22,934 bases of DNA from an uncultured Gemmatimonadota bacterium (GCA_946478895.1 CAMLDY010000040.1:1-22934), one strand, 5' to 3'; shown: positions 1 to 8,802, numbered from the stretch's first letter. A program made the numbers and translations. The notes: generated by a model not told the origin, from the sequence alone.

Positions 1-686
1 TCTCCCGTCAACCGCCCGTCAAAGAGCTGCACCAATCGATCAGCGTGGCGCGCGTAGCGCGCATCATGGGTGACGATGCAGATCGTGGCGCCGCCCGCGT
101 GCAGCTCGGCCAGTAGATCCATCACCGCCTCGCTGTTGTGCGAGTCGAGATTTCCGGTCGGCTCGTCGGCGAGTAGAATCGCCGGATCGCCGGCGACGGC
201 GCGCGCCACCGCCACGCGCTGCTGCTGCCCGCCCGAGAGCTGCGACGGATAATGGTTCGCGCGATGCGCGATCTTTACGCGCTCCAGCGATTGCTGCACC
301 CGCGATTTGCGCTCCTCCGCCGTCATCCCGCGATAGGTGAGCGGCAGCTCCACGTTCTCCGCCACCGTCAGGTCGCCGATCAGATTGAACGACTGGAAGA
401 TGAATCCGATCTGGCGGTTCCGAACCCGCGCCCGGTCGGCGGGGGAAAGGTTCGCCACCGCCTCGCCGCCGAGCGTGTACTCCCCCGACGTTGGGCTGTC
501 GATCAAACCCAGTATCGACAGCAGCGTCGTCTTCCCCGAGCCCGACGGCCCCGCAATCGATACGTACTCGCCGTCGGCGATCTCCAGATCGATGTTCGAC
601 AGCGCGTGGGTCTCGAGCTCGTCGGTGTAATAGACTTTCGTGATGCCCTCGAGGCGGATCAGGGCCTCGCCATTCCTTGTCATCAT
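1..686 (-). CDS. ABC transporter ATP-binding protein, MacB/LolD type (3' end outside window)
   Basis: This is the ATPase of a MacAB-like export system, which would hydrolyse ATP at the inner membrane to drive the neighbouring FtsX-type permease. Translating the minus strand gives Walker A GPSGSGKTT near residue 47, Q-loop QSFNLI, signature LSGGQQQRVA, Walker B ILLADEPTGNLD and H-loop VTHDARYA, all intact. About 228 codons are visible, close to the usual 225-240 for this family, so only the last few residues are cut off by the window edge. Two ATGs lie in tandem at 686 and 683. A GGGAG motif 4-7 nt upstream serves either, and 683 has the better spacing. It lies 16 nt after the HlyD gene and is the last visible gene of the operon. 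The family assignment is firm; the substrate cannot be told. Confidence 0.93.
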   Translation of the reverse strand, partial: MMTRNGEALIRLEGITKVYYTDELETHALSNIDLEIADGEYVSIAGPSGSGKTTLLSILGLIDSPTSGEYTLGGEAVANLSPADRARVRNRQIGFIFQSFNLIGDLTVAENVELPLTYRGMTAEERKSRVQQSLERVKIAHRANHYPSQLSGGQQQRVAVARAVAGDPAILLADEPTGNLDSHNSEAVMDLLAELHAGGATICIVTHDARYARHADRLVQLFDGRLTG

Positions 687-702
687 TGATCTCCCGTAAC
701 TC

Positions 703-1947
703 CTACCTGATTCGAATTCGCTCGGTGTTGTCGGGCAGCGACACATCGGACAGGATCACCCTGTCCCCCGGCACCAGCCCCTGGACGATCTCGACCGAGT
801 TGGCCGAAACCCTGCCCAGCCTCACTCTGACTCTGCTCGCTCCATTGCCGTCGGGATCCAGCCGAAACAGCGGGACCACCCCGTTCTCCTGCGCCACCGT
901 CGGCCGCCCTGTGAAAACGATGTTCTTGAGCCGCTCCAGCTGAATCGTCCCGTCGACATTCAGATCGGGGCGCGCTCCCGCCGGCAGCGGCGCGTCGAAC
1001 GACACATCGATCGTCACCGTGCCGCCCTGCGACGCCAGATCCATCCGCGACACGTGACCCTTCACGATTCCGTTTCGCGTATCCACCAGCGCCGGCTGCC
1101 CGATCGCGACGTCCTTGGCGAGTATCTCGCCGATCCGGAGCACCGCCTTCAGCTTTCCTGGCTGCACGACTTTGCCGATCGTCGCGCCCGCATTCACCCA
1201 CTGCCCGGGCTGCACCGGCAGCTCCTGCAGCACACCCTGCTCGCCGGCGCGCACAACCATGGTCTGGACGCGATTTCTCTGAAACGCGGCGATCGCCTGC
1301 AGCCGCTCAATCTGCCGACGCTGCGCATCGAGCTGCTGCTGCACGTTCTGGCTGATCAACCGCAGCCGCTCCTGCTCGACGCGCAGCCGCGTGTCGGTCT
1401 CCTCGGCGTTGGCGCGCGCGTTGTTGTACTCGAAGCGCGAGATCAGCTTCTGGGCGAAGAGCGTGTCGGCGGCGACCCGCATCTGCGTCGCACTCACGCT
1501 CTGATTCTTGATCGTCGCCACAGCACCTTCCTGCGACAGCCGCGATCCCTCCAGCTGCACCCGCAGCTCGGCGTAGCGCGACTGCGCCTCGCTCAGCGCC
1601 TGCTCGGCCTCCAGCGCTTCGATCTGGACGTCGGGATTCGACATCTCGAGCAGCACCGTGCCCGGGGTCACCGGTTGGCCGGGCACCGCGACGATCCGCT
1701 CCACCCGCGCCGAGGTCACCGCCGATATCCAGCGAATCTGTTCGGGCACGAGAGTTCCCGGCCCGCGCACCTCACGCACCATGTCGCCGCGCCGCACCGA
1801 GTCGATTACTAGCGTCATCCGCTCGACCGACTGTTCCGCGGGCTTAAGCTTGCTCACGCCCACCGTCGCGAGCGCGATGAAGATCACGAGGACACCGCCG
1901 GCTACATAGCGGCGCCTCTTGCTGCGGGGAGCGCGTGGGATGTCCAT
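703..1947 (-). CDS. HlyD/MacA-type periplasmic adaptor subunit
   Basis: A membrane fusion protein that would link the inner-membrane ABC permease to an outer-membrane channel. The 414 residues start with a basic stretch and one transmembrane anchor (about residues 14-33). A first half-lipoyl segment follows, then a long Q/E/R-rich alpha-helical hairpin (about 105-225). The returning lipoyl half reads VQPGQWVNAGATIGKV, followed by beta-barrel and membrane-proximal domains ending near GLVPGDRVIL. Length and domain order fit MacA/HlyD proteins. The gene starts 9 bp after the permease stop and is followed 16 nt later by the ATPase, so the three are co-transcribed. There is no strong Shine-Dalgarno, which fits translational coupling. 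The family call is certain and the exported substrate unknown. Confidence 0.92.
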   Translation of the reverse strand: MDIPRAPRSKRRRYVAGGVLVIFIALATVGVSKLKPAEQSVERMTLVIDSVRRGDMVREVRGPGTLVPEQIRWISAVTSARVERIVAVPGQPVTPGTVLLEMSNPDVQIEALEAEQALSEAQSRYAELRVQLEGSRLSQEGAVATIKNQSVSATQMRVAADTLFAQKLISRFEYNNARANAEETDTRLRVEQERLRLISQNVQQQLDAQRRQIERLQAIAAFQRNRVQTMVVRAGEQGVLQELPVQPGQWVNAGATIGKVVQPGKLKAVLRIGEILAKDVAIGQPALVDTRNGIVKGHVSRMDLASQGGTVTIDVSFDAPLPAGARPDLNVDGTIQLERLKNIVFTGRPTVAQENGVVPLFRLDPDGNGASRVRVRLGRVSANSVEIVQGLVPGDRVILSDVSLPDNTERIRIR

Positions 1948-1956
1948 CTTGACCGT

Positions 1957-4536
1957 CTAGGTATCGGCGCGAAATGCAATCGCCGGATCCACCCGCGCCG
2001 CGCGAAGTGTCGGCACCAGACTCCCGATCAGAGCCATCACCAGGCAGAGCGCGCCCGCGGCTATGAAGGTCACCGCATCCGCCGGCTCGACGCCGGCCAG
2101 CAGCGCGCGCATTCCGCGTCCCGCCGCATACGCGATCAGCATTCCCGGCACCACGCCGAGCGCGGCAAGAACGAATCCCTGCCGCATTATCAGGCGCACG
2201 ATCTGATTTCGCTGCGCGCCGAGCGCGATGCGCACGCCGATCTCGTGTCGCCGGCTCGACACCGTGAAGGACAGCAGTCCATGAATTCCGATCGCCGCCA
2301 AAAGAAACGCGATCACCGCGAAGGCGACGAGCACGCGCACCTGCACCGACCTCGCCGCCGTCACCTCGGAGACGATCGCCGACATCGTCTTGATGTTCGA
2401 GATCGGCTGTTCGGGGTCGATCTGCCGGACGATTCTGCGCACCGCTGGAACCAGCGTCTCCGGCGGCACCGACGAGCGAATCACGAGGTCCTTGGGAAAG
2501 AACGGATTCTGATTGTCGTCGACCTGCCTGTAAGCGAGATAGACCTGCGGCTCACTGACCCGGTCCGGCCCGCGCATCCGTACGTCGCCGACGACGCCGA
2601 CGACGGTGCGCACCGTGTCGAGGAACGTAAATCGCCGTCCGATCGGATCCTCGTCCGGCCAATAGCGCTTGACGAATGATTCGCTCACTACGGCAGCCCG
2701 CGGCTGACCAGGCACGTCAGTGTCGCTGACGTCGCGCCCGCGCCGAATGGGGATGCCGAGCGTCTCGAAATAACCCGGCGTCACGAAGCGGCTGCTCGCC
2801 GTCTTCGCCTGCCCGCGGGTGATCGATTGTCCCTCGGGAATCACCGGCCACACCCCGCCCTGAAGCGTGATGGGCACCGAGGTCACGTATCCCGCGCTCG
2901 CGACGCCAGGCACGTGGCGCACTCCTTCCAGAACGTTCTGATAGAACGCATTCCGCCGCGCCGCGGTATCGTAGCGAGCGCCCGCCATCGCGGTGCGAAG
3001 GGTCAGCACGTTCTCGGCCCTGAAACCGGGATCGACGCTTTGAATCTGCAGCAGCGCGCGCATCAGAAGGCCTGCCGAGATCAGCAGCACCACCGACGCC
3101 ATCACTTCGGCGGTCACCAGCGCCGACCGCGCCCACGCGCGCCGTCCCCCGCCCGTTCGCGCGTCGTCGCGCAGGCCGGTCAGATCGAGACGCGCGGTCG
3201 ACCTCCACGCGGGAAGTGCACCGAACGAGAGGCCCGTCGCCGCCGTCAGCAGCCCCGCGAAGATCAATACTCGCGGATCGATCGACGGCGAATCGGACAC
3301 CGGCAGCGTATTCGGAACGAGTCTCGTCAGCAGCGGCAGCGCGGTGTAAGCGACTGCAACGCCGAGCGCGCCACCGAGCAGCGCGAGGACGAGGCTCTCG
3401 GTCATCGACTGGCGCACCAGCCGCTCCCGTCCGGCGCCCAGCGCGGTGCGCACCAGAATCTCCTTCCGCCGCGTCAGCCCGCGGGCGAGCAGCAGATTCG
3501 CGAGATTGGCGCACGCGATGAGCAGCACGCACGCGGCGGCGCCGGAAAGCGCGAGCACCAGCAGCCGCGATTGGCTCGAGAAGTCGGCGCGCAGCGGATT
3601 GACGAACACGCCGACGTCTTCCATCTCGTCCGGATACTTCTGCTGGATTCGTTTGGCGATGAGATCCATCTCGGCGGCGGCCTGCTCGCGGCTGACGCCG
3701 GGGCGGAGCCTGCCCAGAACTTCCCACCACGTATTTCCGACGTCGTCTTCCCGCAGCTCGTCGACGCCCATCAGCGTCCAGAAGGCGACTTCGCGCGTCG
3801 GGAAGTGAAAGTCGCTCGGCATCACCCCGATCACGACGCGCGGCGTCCCGTCGAGGACGATCGGGCGGCCGACGATTCCGGGATCGCGGCCGAACTGCTC
3901 GTCCCACACCTGGTAGCTCAGGACGACCGGTCCGCTGTTGCCCTCGGCGGCTTCGGACGCGTTGAACAGTCGTCCCAGCATCGGCCGCACACCTAAGATG
4001 GGCAGCAGCTCGGGAGTCACGGCGCTGCCTCCGATGCGTTGCGGGTCCCCGCGGCCGAGCAGAGTGGCGGCGGCGCCGTGATAGGCTCCCATCCCCTCGA
4101 ACGAAGTCGCGGTTTTCCACTCGCGGTATATCGGCGCGGAGACCTGGTTGGTCCCGCCCGACGGCGCCTCCCACAATTTCACCAGTCGATCGGGATCGGC
4201 GTAGGGAAGCCTCTTGAGCAACACGAAATCGGCGACGGAGAACGCGGCGGTGTTGGCGCCGATGCCGAGCGCGGTGACGAGAATGGCGGTCAGGGCGAAG
4301 CCGGGCGAGCGCGCCATGGTGCGCGCGGTGAAGCGCAGGTCCTGGCTGAGGATGTCCCAGTGCACGGCGAGGGCGTTGCCGACGACCTCGAGGGTGGTGT
4401 CGATCCAGAGCAGCAGCCGGGCGATGGCGCCCCGCGTTTCCCGCCGGCGCGCCGCGACGATCGAGCGCATCTCTTCGCCGTACTCGGCGCGGAACGACGA
4501 TGGATAAAGGTAGAGGAGAGCCGAGTAGAATCGCAT
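1957..4536 (-). CDS. ADOP-family ABC transporter permease (duplicated MacB/FtsX permease)
   Basis: An 859-residue permease of the ADOP class (acidobacterial duplicated orphan permease). Such proteins carry two MacB_PCD periplasmic domains and two FtsX transmembrane domains in one chain. The N-terminal about 60 residues ([13 protein letters not shown]) form the short leader domain typical of permeases encoded next to PadR regulators. The first membrane helix reads [19 protein letters not shown] (about 80-100). The first FtsX block lies around 325-440 with [13 protein letters not shown] second membrane entry near 470-495 starts the second half, which ends with [13 protein letters not shown] and three hydrophobic helices. 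The ATG shares its A with the PadR stop codon (TGATG), so translation is coupled. ADOP genes usually lack an ATPase partner, but here HlyD and ATPase genes follow directly, giving a complete pump. Confidence 0.93.
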   Translation of the reverse strand: MRFYSALLYLYPSSFRAEYGEEMRSIVAARRRETRGAIARLLLWIDTTLEVVGNALAVHWDILSQDLRFTARTMARSPGFALTAILVTALGIGANTAAFSVADFVLLKRLPYADPDRLVKLWEAPSGGTNQVSAPIYREWKTATSFEGMGAYHGAAATLLGRGDPQRIGGSAVTPELLPILGVRPMLGRLFNASEAAEGNSGPVVLSYQVWDEQFGRDPGIVGRPIVLDGTPRVVIGVMPSDFHFPTREVAFWTLMGVDELREDDVGNTWWEVLGRLRPGVSREQAAAEMDLIAKRIQQKYPDEMEDVGVFVNPLRADFSSQSRLLVLALSGAAACVLLIACANLANLLLARGLTRRKEILVRTALGAGRERLVRQSMTESLVLALLGGALGVAVAYTALPLLTRLVPNTLPVSDSPSIDPRVLIFAGLLTAATGLSFGALPAWRSTARLDLTGLRDDARTGGGRRAWARSALVTAEVMASVVLLISAGLLMRALLQIQSVDPGFRAENVLTLRTAMAGARYDTAARRNAFYQNVLEGVRHVPGVASAGYVTSVPITLQGGVWPVIPEGQSITRGQAKTASSRFVTPGYFETLGIPIRRGRDVSDTDVPGQPRAAVVSESFVKRYWPDEDPIGRRFTFLDTVRTVVGVVGDVRMRGPDRVSEPQVYLAYRQVDDNQNPFFPKDLVIRSSVPPETLVPAVRRIVRQIDPEQPISNIKTMSAIVSEVTAARSVQVRVLVAFAVIAFLLAAIGIHGLLSFTVSSRRHEIGVRIALGAQRNQIVRLIMRQGFVLAALGVVPGMLIAYAAGRGMRALLAGVEPADAVTFIAAGALCLVMALIGSLVPTLRAARVDPAIAFRADT

Positions 4537-4898
4537 CAGACTTTACCGAGGACGAGTCCCTGTGCGCGTGCCATTTTTACGAGCTCGGCCATGCGTCTCG
4601 CCTCGGCGCGGGCGACGGCTTCGCCGAAGGGAGTGATGCGGTAGTAGCGTCTGCGCTCGTCGTCGAGCTCGGGTGCGGGACGATCGCGGGTCTCGCGCAG
4701 CAGGCCCTGCTCGAGCATGCGCTGGATGGAGCGGTAGAGGGTGCCGGCGCTGAGCCTGATCTCGCCGCCGGTCCGCTGCTCGACGTCCTGGATGACGGCG
4801 TAGCCGTGGCGGTCCTCTTTGGCGAGGGCGAGGAGGATGTGGAACGTCGCGGCCGGCAGCGGCAGCAGCGCGTCGACGTTGGTCTGGTTGTATGGCAT
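4536..4898 (-). CDS. PadR-family transcriptional regulator
   Basis: A 120-residue winged-helix repressor expected to control the efflux operon it heads. Family hallmarks are [15 protein letters not shown], the recognition helix region [19 protein letters not shown] and the wing with [16 protein letters not shown], then a short C-terminal helix. The open frame extends to 5069, but the start is placed at ATG 4898. A near-consensus promoter (-35 at 4933-4928, -10 at 4911-4906) puts the transcription start at about 4899, so upstream codons would not be transcribed and the message is leaderless or almost so. A GTG at 4907 falls inside the -10 region and is rejected. The stop overlaps the permease start by one base. 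Autoregulation through the repeats covering the promoter is likely but inferred. Confidence 0.92.
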   Translation of the reverse strand: MPYNQTNVDALLPLPAATFHILLALAKEDRHGYAVIQDVEQRTGGEIRLSAGTLYRSIQRMLEQGLLRETRDRPAPELDDERRRYYRITPFGEAVARAEARRMAELVKMARAQGLVLGKV

Positions 4899-4905
4899 GG
4901 TCGTC

Positions 4906-4933
4906 ACTATATCCGCTGTGGCTATATTGTCAA
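4906..4933 (-). promoter_or_regulatory. Sigma70-type promoter of the PadR-efflux operon
   Basis: On the minus strand TTGACA (4933-4928) is followed after 16 bp by TATAGT (4911-4906). This is 6/6 and 5/6 against the housekeeping consensus and is the best promoter seen in the window. The expected start point is at about 4899, next to the ATG at 4898, which implies a leaderless mRNA. Confidence 0.75.
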
Positions 4934-4951
4934 TGGCTATATCCGCAGTGC
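4907..4951. repeat. Three 15-bp direct repeats over the PadR promoter (probable operator)
   Basis: Three contiguous 15-bp units begin with CTATAT at 4907, 4922 and 4937 on the plus strand: CTATATCCGCTGTGG, CTATATTGTCAATGG and CTATATCCGCAGTGC. The outer two differ at only two positions. They span the -35, spacer and part of the -10 of the operon promoter. An AT-rich repeated site over the promoter next to a padR gene fits an autoregulatory operator. Binding by this PadR is inferred. Confidence 0.6.
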
Positions 4952-5060
4952 AGCGTGTCGAAAGGGTTGGACACCGGTTGTCGAAAAAGCGTTGGGTGGC
5001 TCGGACGGATGGGGCGGGAGCGGTGGCCCGCAATTCGCCGGATCGGGGGTGAGGACACCC

Positions 5061-5798
5061 ATGGCCCACTCATCATTCCGCTCGGCGCGAGCCGTGGCCG
5101 CGCTGATCGTGCTCACCGTGGCGGGCTGCAGGAAGGCCAGCCACTCCGCCACCGACAATCAGGTTGCGTCGCTGCTGTTCGACGTCTCGTCACCGGCGGC
5201 GCGCGAAGCGCTGGCGACACCGGTCGATTTTCAGCTGACCGACGAGAACTACGAGCAGTGGGAGCGGGCGCAGCGATTCCTCGATGCGCTTCCCCGCTCC
5301 GCTTTCGCCGCGGCGCCGGCGGCCGGCGGCAATCCAATAGACAACGCCGTCGCGACCCTGGAGGCGAGCCCGCGCGCGAGAACCGCGATCGAGCGGACTG
5401 GGCTTTCCGTCAGGGATTTCGTCCTCGAGACCGTCGCACTGGCCCAGGCAATGGCGGCCGAGTCGGGCGAGCCCGCAAGCGGGGTGAATGTCCCGGCCGA
5501 GAACGTTCAATTCATCCAGCGCTACCGGTCGCGCATCGTCCAGGCTCGCGCTGCGTCGCACGCCGCCTCTGCTTCAACCGATACCTATATTGGTGCCGAC
5601 ATGACGGGCGACGCGCAGGTGTTGCCGGATACCGCGCCAGCGCAGGAACCGCAGGCCGACGTCCGGATGACCGACTCGGCGAGCATCGGCGCACGCGGCC
5701 GCAGCTCCGACTCGGTGGGTGCTAGCCAGCCGATCGAACCCGTGACGCAGCCACCTCGTGACACCGTTCGCGACACTATCCCGGAAGGCCACCGCTGA
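5061..5798 (+). CDS. Putative lipoprotein of unknown function
   Basis: A 245-residue protein that I do not recognise. It begins with a lipoprotein signal: basic SFRSAR, hydrophobic AVAALIVLTVAG and then a lipobox cysteine (VAGC, residue 17). The mature part has an Ala-rich helical region (about 25-165) with aromatic and acidic stretches (FQLTDENYEQWERAQRF). A low-complexity Ser/Asp/Pro/Thr tail ends in PPRDTVRDTIPEGHR. The open frame continues far upstream, but the start at 5061 is chosen because the signal peptide begins there and GTGAGG lies about 6 nt upstream. The gene is divergent from padR and 15 bp ahead of the GNAT gene, so the two plus-strand genes probably share a transcript. Function cannot be assigned. 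Confidence 0.8.
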   Translation: MAHSSFRSARAVAALIVLTVAGCRKASHSATDNQVASLLFDVSSPAAREALATPVDFQLTDENYEQWERAQRFLDALPRSAFAAAPAAGGNPIDNAVATLEASPRARTAIERTGLSVRDFVLETVALAQAMAAESGEPASGVNVPAENVQFIQRYRSRIVQARAASHAASASTDTYIGADMTGDAQVLPDTAPAQEPQADVRMTDSASIGARGRSSDSVGASQPIEPVTQPPRDTVRDTIPEGHR

Positions 5799-5813
5799 CC
5801 ATCGTTCCAGCCG

Positions 5814-6326
5814 ATGAGCAGCACAACCCCATACACCCTGCGATCGCACCGGCCCGGCGACATTGGCTGGATCATCCACCGTCAGGGGATTCTCTACAAC
5901 GAGGAGTACGGCTGGGACGAACACTTCGAGGCGCTCGTGGCCGAGATCTGTGCGCGATTCATCCAGAACGAGAACCCCGAGTGCGAGCGGTGCTGGGTAG
6001 CGGAGAGGGACGGAGAGATCGTGGGAGCCGTCTTCTGCGTCGCCAAGTCCAACACCGTCGCGCAGCTGCGTCTCCTCTACGTCGAGCCCTCGGCGCGCGG
6101 GCTGGGGATTGGGAACCGCCTCGTCGATGAGTGCATCGACTTCGCGCGCCACGCGGGATACTCCAGGATCATGTTATGGACCAACGACGTGCTCCACGCC
6201 GCGCGCAGAATCTACGAGGCGAAGGGGTTCAGGCTGCTCGAGGAAGAGAAGCACCACAGCTTTGGCCACGATCTCGTGTCGCAGACTTGGGAGCTGGCGC
6301 TCACTCCTGAAGGGGCTCAGCGATAG
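5814..6326 (+). CDS. GNAT-family N-acetyltransferase
   Basis: A 170-residue acetyl-CoA-dependent acyltransferase, cytosolic. Motif A is clear: LRLLYVEPSARGLGIGNRLV, with the pyrophosphate-binding R95-G-L-G-I-G100. Motif B follows as ARRIYEAKGFRLLEEEKHHSFG. The N-terminal part (IIHRQGILYNEEYGWDEHFE) resembles the acetyltransferase half of MarR-GNAT fusion proteins as I remember them, but no MarR domain is present here. The start follows the lipoprotein stop by 15 bp and has no clear Shine-Dalgarno. The substrate is unknown; small amines, amino acids or protein N-termini are all possible. The gene ends facing the convergent operon that finishes at 6454. Confidence 0.92.
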   Translation: MSSTTPYTLRSHRPGDIGWIIHRQGILYNEEYGWDEHFEALVAEICARFIQNENPECERCWVAERDGEIVGAVFCVAKSNTVAQLRLLYVEPSARGLGIGNRLVDECIDFARHAGYSRIMLWTNDVLHAARRIYEAKGFRLLEEEKHHSFGHDLVSQTWELALTPEGAQR

Positions 6327-6453
6327 CCCACCGGACCGCTCCATTTGGCGAGATCGCCCGTGGGGATCCACGTCGAACATTTTGGCGACCGCTAATCGCA
6401 AAGAGCCGGGGCGGCGAGAGGTTCATTCTAGTGGACGCCCAGATAGCTTGCGT

Positions 6454-6882
6454 TCAATAATCGGCCCGCAGAAGGACCCGCAGAGTATCGATTGTTTGTG
6501 GCGAGAAGACGTGACGAGCTGTGTATGGGTGATAGCCGACTTTGCGGACGAGAACGTCGTACTCGCCAGCTTTGACGTCTCGGACGACGTACGTACCGCC
6601 GTCGGTGGAAACGGAATAGTATGCAACGCTCCCCCTCGGAATTTTCAGCAACACCTCCGCGCCACCCAGAGCTCGTTGGGATGACGAGTCCTGAACCGTA
6701 CCTATCAATGCGCCGAGTCGGACTCCGGAAGAATCCGTTCCCAAAGAATCCAAAACGATCATCGGCAGCGGGGGACTAGCGGACGGTGCGGCACTGGTGG
6801 CCGCACACCCGAATATCGCGAGAGTGATAAGCAAGGGGCACATTACCGTCCAGCTGAACGAGGCGCAGAGTCGACGTTTCAT
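6454..6882 (-). CDS. Putative lipoprotein with carboxypeptidase-regulatory-like beta-sandwich domain
   Basis: 142 residues when started at ATG 6882. The signal sequence is MKRRLCASFS followed by a hydrophobic core and a lipobox-like FGC (cysteine 26), so it is probably exported and lipidated. Residues about 57-140 form a CarboxypepD_reg-like fold. LIGTVQDSSSQRALGGAEVL is followed by GTYVVRDVKAGEYDVLVRKV and GYHPY, the typical pattern of a surface-exposed beta-sandwich. The open frame extends upstream to 7062 inside the previous gene, but the signal peptide fixes the internal start. It is the third gene of a minus-strand operon, 10 bp after its neighbour. The precise function is unknown. Confidence 0.75.
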   Translation of the reverse strand: MKRRLCASFSWTVMCPLLITLAIFGCAATSAAPSASPPLPMIVLDSLGTDSSGVRLGALIGTVQDSSSQRALGGAEVLLKIPRGSVAYYSVSTDGGTYVVRDVKAGEYDVLVRKVGYHPYTARHVFSPQTIDTLRVLLRADY

Positions 6883-6892
6883 GTCGCCTATC

Positions 6893-7306
6893 TCAGTACA
6901 AGAAGAAGCCGAGGAAGCGCCAATGATCGTCCCAGATGTAAACCGACCTCCACTCTGCCTCACTGTTACTTGTGTCCAACGAGGCGTAATACGTCCCCAC
7001 ACTGACAACATAGAGCGGCCGCGACGGGTAAGGCGGTAAATAGCTGGAGTTGCTCGAAGCAATCACCGAATCCTGAACTTCCCGAGCTCGGGTACATGTA
7101 GCTTCGTTAGTGACAAGCGTCACTTGTGAAGCGGGCACAACGGGCACCGTCAGTGACATCCGAAGCGAATCGCCGGTCGTCAGCATGTCCGACAGTTGCT
7201 GAATCAAGTTTGCACTTAAGTCATCCGCAGGCCGGCACACGACTTGGCTATTAGCCACTACGGGAAGGCAGATGGATAGAATAAAAAGCGAGCGACGAAT
7301 TATCAT
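6893..7306 (-). CDS. Small secreted protein of unknown function
   Basis: 137 residues beginning MIIRRSLFILSICLPVVANS, a cleavable signal peptide with an AxS-type site near residue 20. The mature protein has two cysteines (VVCRP and EATCTRA) that could form a disulfide. The C-terminus is rich in Tyr, Trp and Phe (EWRSVYIWDDHWRFLGFFLY). No family is recognised. Longer starts upstream would place non-signal sequence ahead of the signal peptide, so 7306 is preferred. It lies between the JAB-domain lipoprotein gene (32 bp upstream) and the beta-sandwich lipoprotein gene (10 bp downstream), so the three exported proteins are probably made together. Confidence 0.7.
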   Translation of the reverse strand: MIIRRSLFILSICLPVVANSQVVCRPADDLSANLIQQLSDMLTTGDSLRMSLTVPVVPASQVTLVTNEATCTRAREVQDSVIASSNSSYLPPYPSRPLYVVSVGTYYASLDTSNSEAEWRSVYIWDDHWRFLGFFLY

Positions 7307-7338
7307 GCCTAGTCCATGGAGGGGAAGTTCAATTGAGG

Positions 7339-8802
7339 TTACTTGACCCACTGGCACTTGCCACCGAGGGCCTGCCAGTGGTTGGGATTGTTCGATCGAG
7401 CATTCTTTGCCGTGCCGGGATCAAGCCTCCAGACTTTCCCTCCCTTCTCGACGACGTAAATGGGTACACCCGCACTATCGGCAGCATCCCAGTCCTTATC
7501 GCTTCCCCCGCCGTTTTTCCCCATCCGCGACAGGGCATAGGGAAGCCTGGGGTTTGCTGTCGGCAGAGTATCCGCGGGACTCTGGGCCATTCGTTGCCCA
7601 TTCTGATCCGGACAGCCGAAAACAGGCTTATTGTAATCCGTCACGTGAGTGTGAAAGAGCGCCGTTAATCGCACCGCGCCGGCTGGCAAAGTCGGGTGCA
7701 GATCAGGCGAATACAGGCACTCAGTACCGATGCTATCGGCGGATGGTAGAAAAAATGCCTTCAGCGTTGAGTCGTTCATCTTGAAAATCGGGCCACCAGA
7801 CTCGTGCTTCCAACCTCTACCTTTCATGAAGTCGTATCCAGCTCCGGGCAATGAGTCGACGTTACTTGTGTCGAGCGCAGCCAGCATTGTGCTCCTGACC
7901 GAAAAGTCGCTCGTCGAATCGTTCAACGCGGCGTCGTCAGGCGCGACCTTACATTGCACAGTGACAGAAGTCGTCTGCTCCCATCCGCCGACAAAAGCCT
8001 TTACAACCATACGGCCGCTTTTGTGTAGATAAGGACTGCAGGTTACGATCGGAAACCCGCCGTTGCACATATTACCATCGAGAGTTCCGTCAGCGGCCGT
8101 ATAGACCCACGAGGTCGTGGTGATGGGCATGGCTCTCCGTACCCCACCAATCAACAACGTATCCGGAGTGGCTCCAGTAGTAAAAGCCACCTGAGCATAC
8201 TGCACGGAAGTGAAAGGCACGGTTCTGGGGACCGATTTAACGGGGCGGATGGTAACTGGGATTGTAGAAACGGTAAACGAGAGATCTACTATCTCCTGCT
8301 CGTGGCACGTACCTGAGACGTGGGGCGGGCAATCGCTGTTATCGATCGTTGCAAAGTCTAGCGGCATCGAACCCTGTCTAATGAAGCCCTGTCCCTTAGC
8401 GAGAACCGTGTCGTATTTGGCTCCCTCACCGCACGGCCCAAATCCGGTTGTCGTGCTCCCGAACGAGACACTTGCATTTAAGTCACAACCGTTCCGACCG
8501 CCGGCAGCGCCCGTAGCCCCGACGCTTTGGGACTCCGGTTTAGCAGGCGGATACGCTGTCAGTTGAAATCGTGGTCCGTTTGGCCGGACGACTATCCACG
8601 TATCGTACGGGAAGTTGTGGCCGGTCAGTTCTCGGTAGGATAAGGCGGCGGAGGACATCAAGTACGTCACATCGCTTGGGGGACCTTGGGAAAGGCGGGC
8701 ACCATTTGGCACATTGAGGTGTGTCGCGGGAGCGTCAACCTCGTGGCATGCTAGTGAAAGCCCTACCGCGAACCATCTTGTGGACCTCGAAACCTTTCGC
8801 AT
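7339..8802 (-). CDS. Lipoprotein with C-terminal JAB/MPN (JAMM-like) metalloprotease-type domain
   Basis: 487 residues. The N-terminus MRKVSRSTRWFAVGLSLAC is a lipoprotein signal with C19 as the lipid anchor. GGAGA lies 5-8 nt before ATG 8802. Residues about 40-290 are Ser/Thr/Gly-rich, with several cysteines (for example NGCDL, GTCHEQE, VTCSPY) and beta-strand character. The C-terminal about 160 residues carry a plausible JAMM constellation: E334 (WKHESGGPIF), H384-T-H386 (LTALFHTH), then S434-DK-D437 (GGSDKDWDAA) and VPIYVVEKGGKVWRLDPG. The gap between HTH and SxxD is longer than in canonical JAMM proteins, as in DUF4329-like relatives. A zinc peptidase outside the cytoplasm is inferred. 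It heads a three-gene operon of exported proteins. Confidence 0.7.
   Translation of the reverse strand: MRKVSRSTRWFAVGLSLACHEVDAPATHLNVPNGARLSQGPPSDVTYLMSSAALSYRELTGHNFPYDTWIVVRPNGPRFQLTAYPPAKPESQSVGATGAAGGRNGCDLNASVSFGSTTTGFGPCGEGAKYDTVLAKGQGFIRQGSMPLDFATIDNSDCPPHVSGTCHEQEIVDLSFTVSTIPVTIRPVKSVPRTVPFTSVQYAQVAFTTGATPDTLLIGGVRRAMPITTTSWVYTAADGTLDGNMCNGGFPIVTCSPYLHKSGRMVVKAFVGGWEQTTSVTVQCKVAPDDAALNDSTSDFSVRSTMLAALDTSNVDSLPGAGYDFMKGRGWKHESGGPIFKMNDSTLKAFFLPSADSIGTECLYSPDLHPTLPAGAVRLTALFHTHVTDYNKPVFGCPDQNGQRMAQSPADTLPTANPRLPYALSRMGKNGGGSDKDWDAADSAGVPIYVVEKGGKVWRLDPGTAKNARSNNPNHWQALGGKCQWVK

Noticed and set aside
2717..4174. 485-residue minus-strand frame inside the ADOP permease
   Set aside because: Arg-rich shadow frame with no domain features.
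4899..5069. Longer PadR starting at 5069
   Set aside because: It would translate through the promoter, and its N-terminal residues are not PadR-like.
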